Shown: one piece after another, positions 5,768 through 8,739 of the stretch
Layout: every line of letters starts with the position of its first letter
Numbering within the stretch: position 1 is the first letter of the stretch
Source: an uncultured Oscillospiraceae bacterium
GTDB taxonomy: Bacteria > Bacillota > Clostridia > Oscillospirales > Acutalibacteraceae
Assembly (NCBI GenBank): GCA_900553255.1
Contig: USCI01000090.1
Span: 1-8,739 of the forward strand
Direction of reading: 5' to 3'
Length of the DNA stretch: 8,739 nucleotides
Translations under genes and position numbers: made by a program
The notes under the pieces: generated by a model
Databases searched by the model: none
The model's input: only the letters and a program-made list of their open reading frames with translations
Told to the model about the DNA's origin: nothing

Positions 5768-6574
5768 GTGCTTGCTTTGACAAATCTGTTCTTTCTGCGC
5801 CTTTGGAAAAAAGCACTGCCGGTGCTGGCGGTGATCGCCGGATTGTCTCTGGGCAGCTTTCTGGCGCTTGCCCGTCTGGCCGAACCGGGAACCTATCGTT
5901 TTGATTATCTTCTGGGGCTGGCCGGCGTACCGACGTTATTTTATCTGGCTTTTTTTCTGGTCATCCTGCTTGGCCTTCATACGGTATTTGAACTGTGCTG
6001 GTCTTCCCGGGCCATTTATACCTTTATGCGGCTGCCGATCCCCCGTGCCGCTATATTCGCCGCCTTTTACCTGGCCATTCTGCTGATGCTTACCATTGTT
6101 GTGGTCATCCACATGCTGCTGGTGATGCTCTGCGGTGCACTGATGCCGCTGGCATCCTCCAAGCCGCTGTTTGATGGGCTTGGGTACATGCGTCAATACC
6201 TGCCGCTGGCGTTTGTGCGCACCACATCCCTGCATCTGTTCACCCCGCTTTCAGTCCCTGACGCACTGCGCACCGCCGCGATCCTGCTCACTCCGGGAGC
6301 CGGGGTGCTCTGCCTGAATTTTTCCCTCATGAGCCGGCATTACGGCAATCTGTTCTGGATTATGATCTGGGCGGTCGGCTATGTGCAGCTTTTCTATATG
6401 GAAAATTTATCCTCTCCCTCGGCGTGGTTTCTCTGGCTCCGGCTTGCCGCACAGCTGGTTTTTTTCCTGTTTTTTTGCGGCAGCAGCCTGTATGCTCTGA
6501 AAAGCGGCGCTGTGATGCGGTATGACACCAACGGCCGCTGGCTGCAGAATGAATCACCGGACACCCCGGAATGA
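5768..6574 (+). CDS. ABC-2-type-like permease, six predicted membrane helices
   Basis: The 268-residue protein has six predicted helices at about 17-35, 54-75, 94-122, 170-187, 194-211 and 222-243. The segment 'SSRAIYTFMRLPIPRAAIFAAFY' (79-101) between helices 2 and 3 is like the cytosolic coupling segment of small ABC-2-type permeases found next to ABC ATPases in Bacillota. This and the ATPase-like gene two positions downstream suggest an exporter or envelope-stress type ABC system, but the family is not firmly recognised and no substrate can be named. GTG 5768 is chosen because AGGTGA (5754-5759) lies 8 bases upstream; earlier in-frame starts fall in the promoter or on the ribosome site itself. 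It is the first gene of the operon. The next gene starts 37 bases after its stop. Confidence 0.78.
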   Translation: MLALTNLFFLRLWKKALPVLAVIAGLSLGSFLALARLAEPGTYRFDYLLGLAGVPTLFYLAFFLVILLGLHTVFELCWSSRAIYTFMRLPIPRAAIFAAFYLAILLMLTIVVVIHMLLVMLCGALMPLASSKPLFDGLGYMRQYLPLAFVRTTSLHLFTPLSVPDALRTAAILLTPGAGVLCLNFSLMSRHYGNLFWIMIWAVGYVQLFYMENLSSPSAWFLWLRLAAQLVFFLFFCGSSLYALKSGAVMRYDTNGRWLQNESPDTPE

Positions 6575-6611
6575 ATCGTGTGCGAAAGCAGGAGGAAAGG
6601 AACGGTTACTC

Positions 6612-7955
6612 ATGATCCAGAAAATCCGCAGACATATGGTCATTGTGGTGGCCGTTATCACCGCAATCATCCTGTGTGCCCTCTGGGGGTGGTTTGCCGT
6701 AGCCGTACGGGACAACGATCTGCATCTGCAGACGATGTTCGGCAGCCTGAGTCCTGAAGATGATGTCACCATCAGCGGGCTGTTGGCTGACACGCGGCAG
6801 AAAAGTGCGTTTACCCTGCAGATTCGTGATGGCTCCTGCACGGTTTACCAGTCCTTTTCTGCCAGCAGTGAAGACTTTCTGAATTCTTTTGAGGACTCTT
6901 CCCCGTCGATTCGGAAAACCAATTATCTGCTTCCTGCCGAGGGAGCGGAGGTGAAAGACCGATCCAAAGACGCGTATACCGAAGGCTATACCCTTCTGGT
7001 TACCGATTATGCCCAGTTGTACTACGGGGTCCAGGGGCCGGAGAGTGATTTCCTCTTTGCCACCGATATCGTCTACGGGCGGGAGGGCGCTCTGATTGAG
7101 CTCGAATTTGCACCGCAGAAGGATTCTCAGGCACTGTTTCCCACCTATTACATGCGTTTGGGCGACCTGCGTACCGGCGAGAGGGACACCCAGGCGAATC
7201 TCATCCGCCAGGCCGGAGAGAAAACGTATATGTTCACCCGTACCGGTGCCGACTGCAGCGGTTTCGGCGGCCTGTATGACATTACCGAGGCTCTGAAAAG
7301 TGCCGCCGGTGAACAGCCGGTTCTGCCGAATAACAGCCATTACTACCAAATCGAACTGCCCAATCTGGCGCCGATTGACCTGGAGGACGGCAATGTGCAG
7401 ATTTTCGGCATGGAGGTGGTCGGTGACCGAATGGTTTTTCTGCTGCTGGATCACGGGCAGATTGTCCTGCGCTGGTTTGATCCCCAGACCCTGACCTTCC
7501 TCGGGGACATCGTTCTGGATATCCCGACCGACCTGCAGGAATACAGCGATCAGCTTCCTCTCTATCGGTTTACCGCCGATGAGAACGGCATGGCGGTCCT
7601 GGAAATCCCCAGCATCTTTGAGGATTCTGTGCGGTCGGTCAATTACTTTGTGCTCAACGCCGCCACCTGCGCAATCGAGTCCATCTGCACCGATTCGCGG
7701 GGATATATCGCCTGGCGCCCATCCCTTTCCCTCTGGAAAAACGGACGGCTGTATACTTTGAAATCGGTTCCCACGCAATACCCGGCCGGTATTTTCGACA
7801 CTTACCTGCTCCTCAATATTTACGACGAAGGCAGTATGGTCTACAGCGGTGCTGTTGTTTCCAGTGCGGGGGATGACGCCCGCTATGCCGAACAGCCGGT
7901 CAATGCGCAGGAAAAGCTGCCTATACGGGAATACTATGACTTGGCTTTAGAGTAA
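6612..7955 (+). CDS. Membrane-anchored extracytoplasmic protein, family unknown
   Basis: I do not recognise a family. The 447-residue protein starts with a short basic stretch and one hydrophobic helix (about 9-29), with no lipobox cysteine, so it should be a single-pass protein with the rest outside the membrane. The long C-terminal part is rich in alternating hydrophobic, aromatic and turn residues. Examples are 'VQIFGMEVVGDRMVFLLLDHGQIVLRWFDPQTLTFLGDIVL' and 'WKNGRLYTLKS', and such units look like the strands of a beta-propeller. A sensing or binding role for the neighbouring permease is an inference from operon position only. ATG 6612 has GGAGGAAAGGA upstream (AGGA about 10 bases away); upstream in-frame codons would overlap the end of the permease gene. 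Seventeen bases separate its stop from the ATPase-like start. Confidence 0.75.
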   Translation: MIQKIRRHMVIVVAVITAIILCALWGWFAVAVRDNDLHLQTMFGSLSPEDDVTISGLLADTRQKSAFTLQIRDGSCTVYQSFSASSEDFLNSFEDSSPSIRKTNYLLPAEGAEVKDRSKDAYTEGYTLLVTDYAQLYYGVQGPESDFLFATDIVYGREGALIELEFAPQKDSQALFPTYYMRLGDLRTGERDTQANLIRQAGEKTYMFTRTGADCSGFGGLYDITEALKSAAGEQPVLPNNSHYYQIELPNLAPIDLEDGNVQIFGMEVVGDRMVFLLLDHGQIVLRWFDPQTLTFLGDIVLDIPTDLQEYSDQLPLYRFTADENGMAVLEIPSIFEDSVRSVNYFVLNAATCAIESICTDSRGYIAWRPSLSLWKNGRLYTLKSVPTQYPAGIFDTYLLLNIYDEGSMVYSGAVVSSAGDDARYAEQPVNAQEKLPIREYYDLALE

Positions 7956-7971
7956 GCAAGGAGGACTGCCG

Positions 7972-8685
7972 ATGCTGCGGATTCAGGATCTGGCCAGCCG
8001 CCGGAACGGACAGACACTCCTCAACGGCGTGACGCTCGACGTCCCGGACGGCCAGACTGTTTTGCTGACCGGCGATGCGGGCGGCGGGAAAAACGCACTT
8101 TTACGGATTGTGGGCGGTCTGGAAAAATACAGCCGCGGAACCATCGTCTTCGATGACCTTCCCACCCATGCCGACCAGCTCAGACACATTGCCTTTCTGA
8201 CGTCCAAGGGCACCCTGCCCCCCTTCCTTTCTGCGGCAGGTGTGGCGGAGTTTGCCGCACTTCTGTGGACAGGCTTTGATGCGGAAGAGTACACAATCCG
8301 GATACAGAAAATGGATATTCCCCAAGGGCTGCCGCTGAGTAAATTAACCCCTTTCGAGCGCAGCTGTATTGAACTGACCTGCGGCATGGTGCGCGGATGC
8401 TGCTATCTGCTGCTGGACAGCTCCTTCTGCATTGATGCCCGAACCGCATGGCTTGCCATGCAAACCGTCCTCACGGAATTTCCAGACAGTCATCCCACCA
8501 TACTGATCGCCTCTTCACAGTGGAAGGAATGGTGTGCTCACGTCGACCGTGCCATATGGATGGCCGGCGGCCGCCTGTGTGCGGATGTCTGTGTCCGCAT
8601 GCTGCCCGAAGGGCAGAAACTGTCCGAAGCGCTCCGTGAAGCCGTGCGCCAAATGGATGGCCTATCACCGGAATTAATCGAATGA
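7972..8685 (+). CDS. ABC ATPase-like protein with degenerate catalytic motifs
   Basis: The 237-residue protein has the overall frame of a YtrB-like ABC nucleotide-binding subunit: an N-terminal 'MLRIQDLASRRNGQTLLNGVTLDV' strand set, a P-loop region, a helical part and a C-terminal 'HVDRAIWMAGGRL' like the D-loop-to-end region of functional homologues. The motifs are altered. Walker A is 'GDAGGGKN' (34-41), keeping Lys40 but with Asn41 for Ser/Thr. The Q-loop position reads 'FLTSKG' with no Gln. The signature is 'LSKLTPFERS' (122-131) instead of LSGGQ. Walker B is 'YLLLDSS' (145-151), with Asp149 kept and Ser150 where the catalytic Glu belongs. The H-loop region is 'IASSQW' (179-184) with no His. 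It may bind nucleotide weakly but is unlikely to hydrolyse ATP normally. AAGGAGG (7958-7964) lies 7 bases before ATG 7972. It is the last gene of the operon. Confidence 0.82.
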   Translation: MLRIQDLASRRNGQTLLNGVTLDVPDGQTVLLTGDAGGGKNALLRIVGGLEKYSRGTIVFDDLPTHADQLRHIAFLTSKGTLPPFLSAAGVAEFAALLWTGFDAEEYTIRIQKMDIPQGLPLSKLTPFERSCIELTCGMVRGCCYLLLDSSFCIDARTAWLAMQTVLTEFPDSHPTILIASSQWKEWCAHVDRAIWMAGGRLCADVCVRMLPEGQKLSEALREAVRQMDGLSPELIE

Positions 8686-8691
8686 ATCAAA

Positions 8692-8733
8692 ACCACCAGT
8701 GAACTGGTGGTATGCACAGGCCCTGGAAGGGCC
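8692..8733. repeat. Two tandem perfect hairpins after the operon
   Basis: The first, ACCACCAGTGAACTGGTGGT (8692-8711), folds as an 8-bp stem with a TGAA tetraloop. The second, GGCCCTGGAAGGGCC (8719-8733), has a 6-bp stem and GGA loop. Neither is followed by a T-run on the plus strand; read leftward the first is followed by TTTTGATT, so it could stop leftward transcription. The pair starts six bases after the stop of the ATPase-like gene. It resembles the imperfectly understood hairpin ends of IS200/IS605 elements or REP-like repeats, but no transposase is inside the window. Confidence 0.5.
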
Positions 8734-8739
8734 AAATAC

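Noticed and set aside
6606..7778. A 390-codon leftward open frame opposite the anchored-protein gene.
   Set aside because: Its sequence has no recognisable domain or ribosome site, and the plus-strand gene has operon context, start site and membrane anchor.

Overview
The window looks like a piece of chromosome from a moderately GC-rich Clostridia member of the Bacillota, plausibly a gut Oscillospirales-type organism. This rests on strong AGGAGG-type ribosome binding sites, sigma-A-like promoters with 17-bp spacers, frequent GTG/TTG starts, a tRNA-Cys gene without an encoded CCA end, and a DegV/FakB-type fatty-acid-binding protein. The taxonomic placement is inference from style, not from a marker gene.

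Layout. The left third (positions 1-1961) is read leftward. It holds a tRNA-Cys gene with a near-ideal promoter, a multi-spanning membrane protein of unknown function, and a GNAT acetyltransferase likely co-transcribed with it. A minus-strand terminator (61-93) closes this block, and an operator-like inverted repeat sits at the extreme left. The rest (2130-8685) is read rightward. First comes an Imm-5-like 'putative immunity' protein with its own promoter, then a DegV/FakB protein with promoter, 5' operator and terminator. An amidohydrolase of the YtcJ/NfdA type follows and ends in a perfect 40-bp palindrome. Last is a three-gene operon: a six-helix ABC-2-like permease, a membrane-anchored extracytoplasmic protein and an ABC-ATPase-like protein.

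How they work together. Most transcription units are short, self-contained and housekeeping or accessory in nature. The DegV leader contains a 19-bp inverted repeat that resembles the box bound by FabT-type MarR regulators of fatty-acid synthesis, which fits a fatty-acid carrier under lipid control. The permease, anchored protein and ATPase-like protein form one compact operon. Its ABC subunit has lost or replaced nearly all catalytic motifs (Walker A Ser/Thr, Q-loop Gln, LSGGQ, catalytic Glu, H-loop His) while keeping the Walker A Lys and Walker B Asp. That makes it the strongest candidate here for an unusual, possibly non-hydrolysing system. Two tandem hairpins after this operon may be the edge of an IS200/IS605-like element or a REP-like repeat.

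The leftmost 262 bases contain no gene that can be supported.
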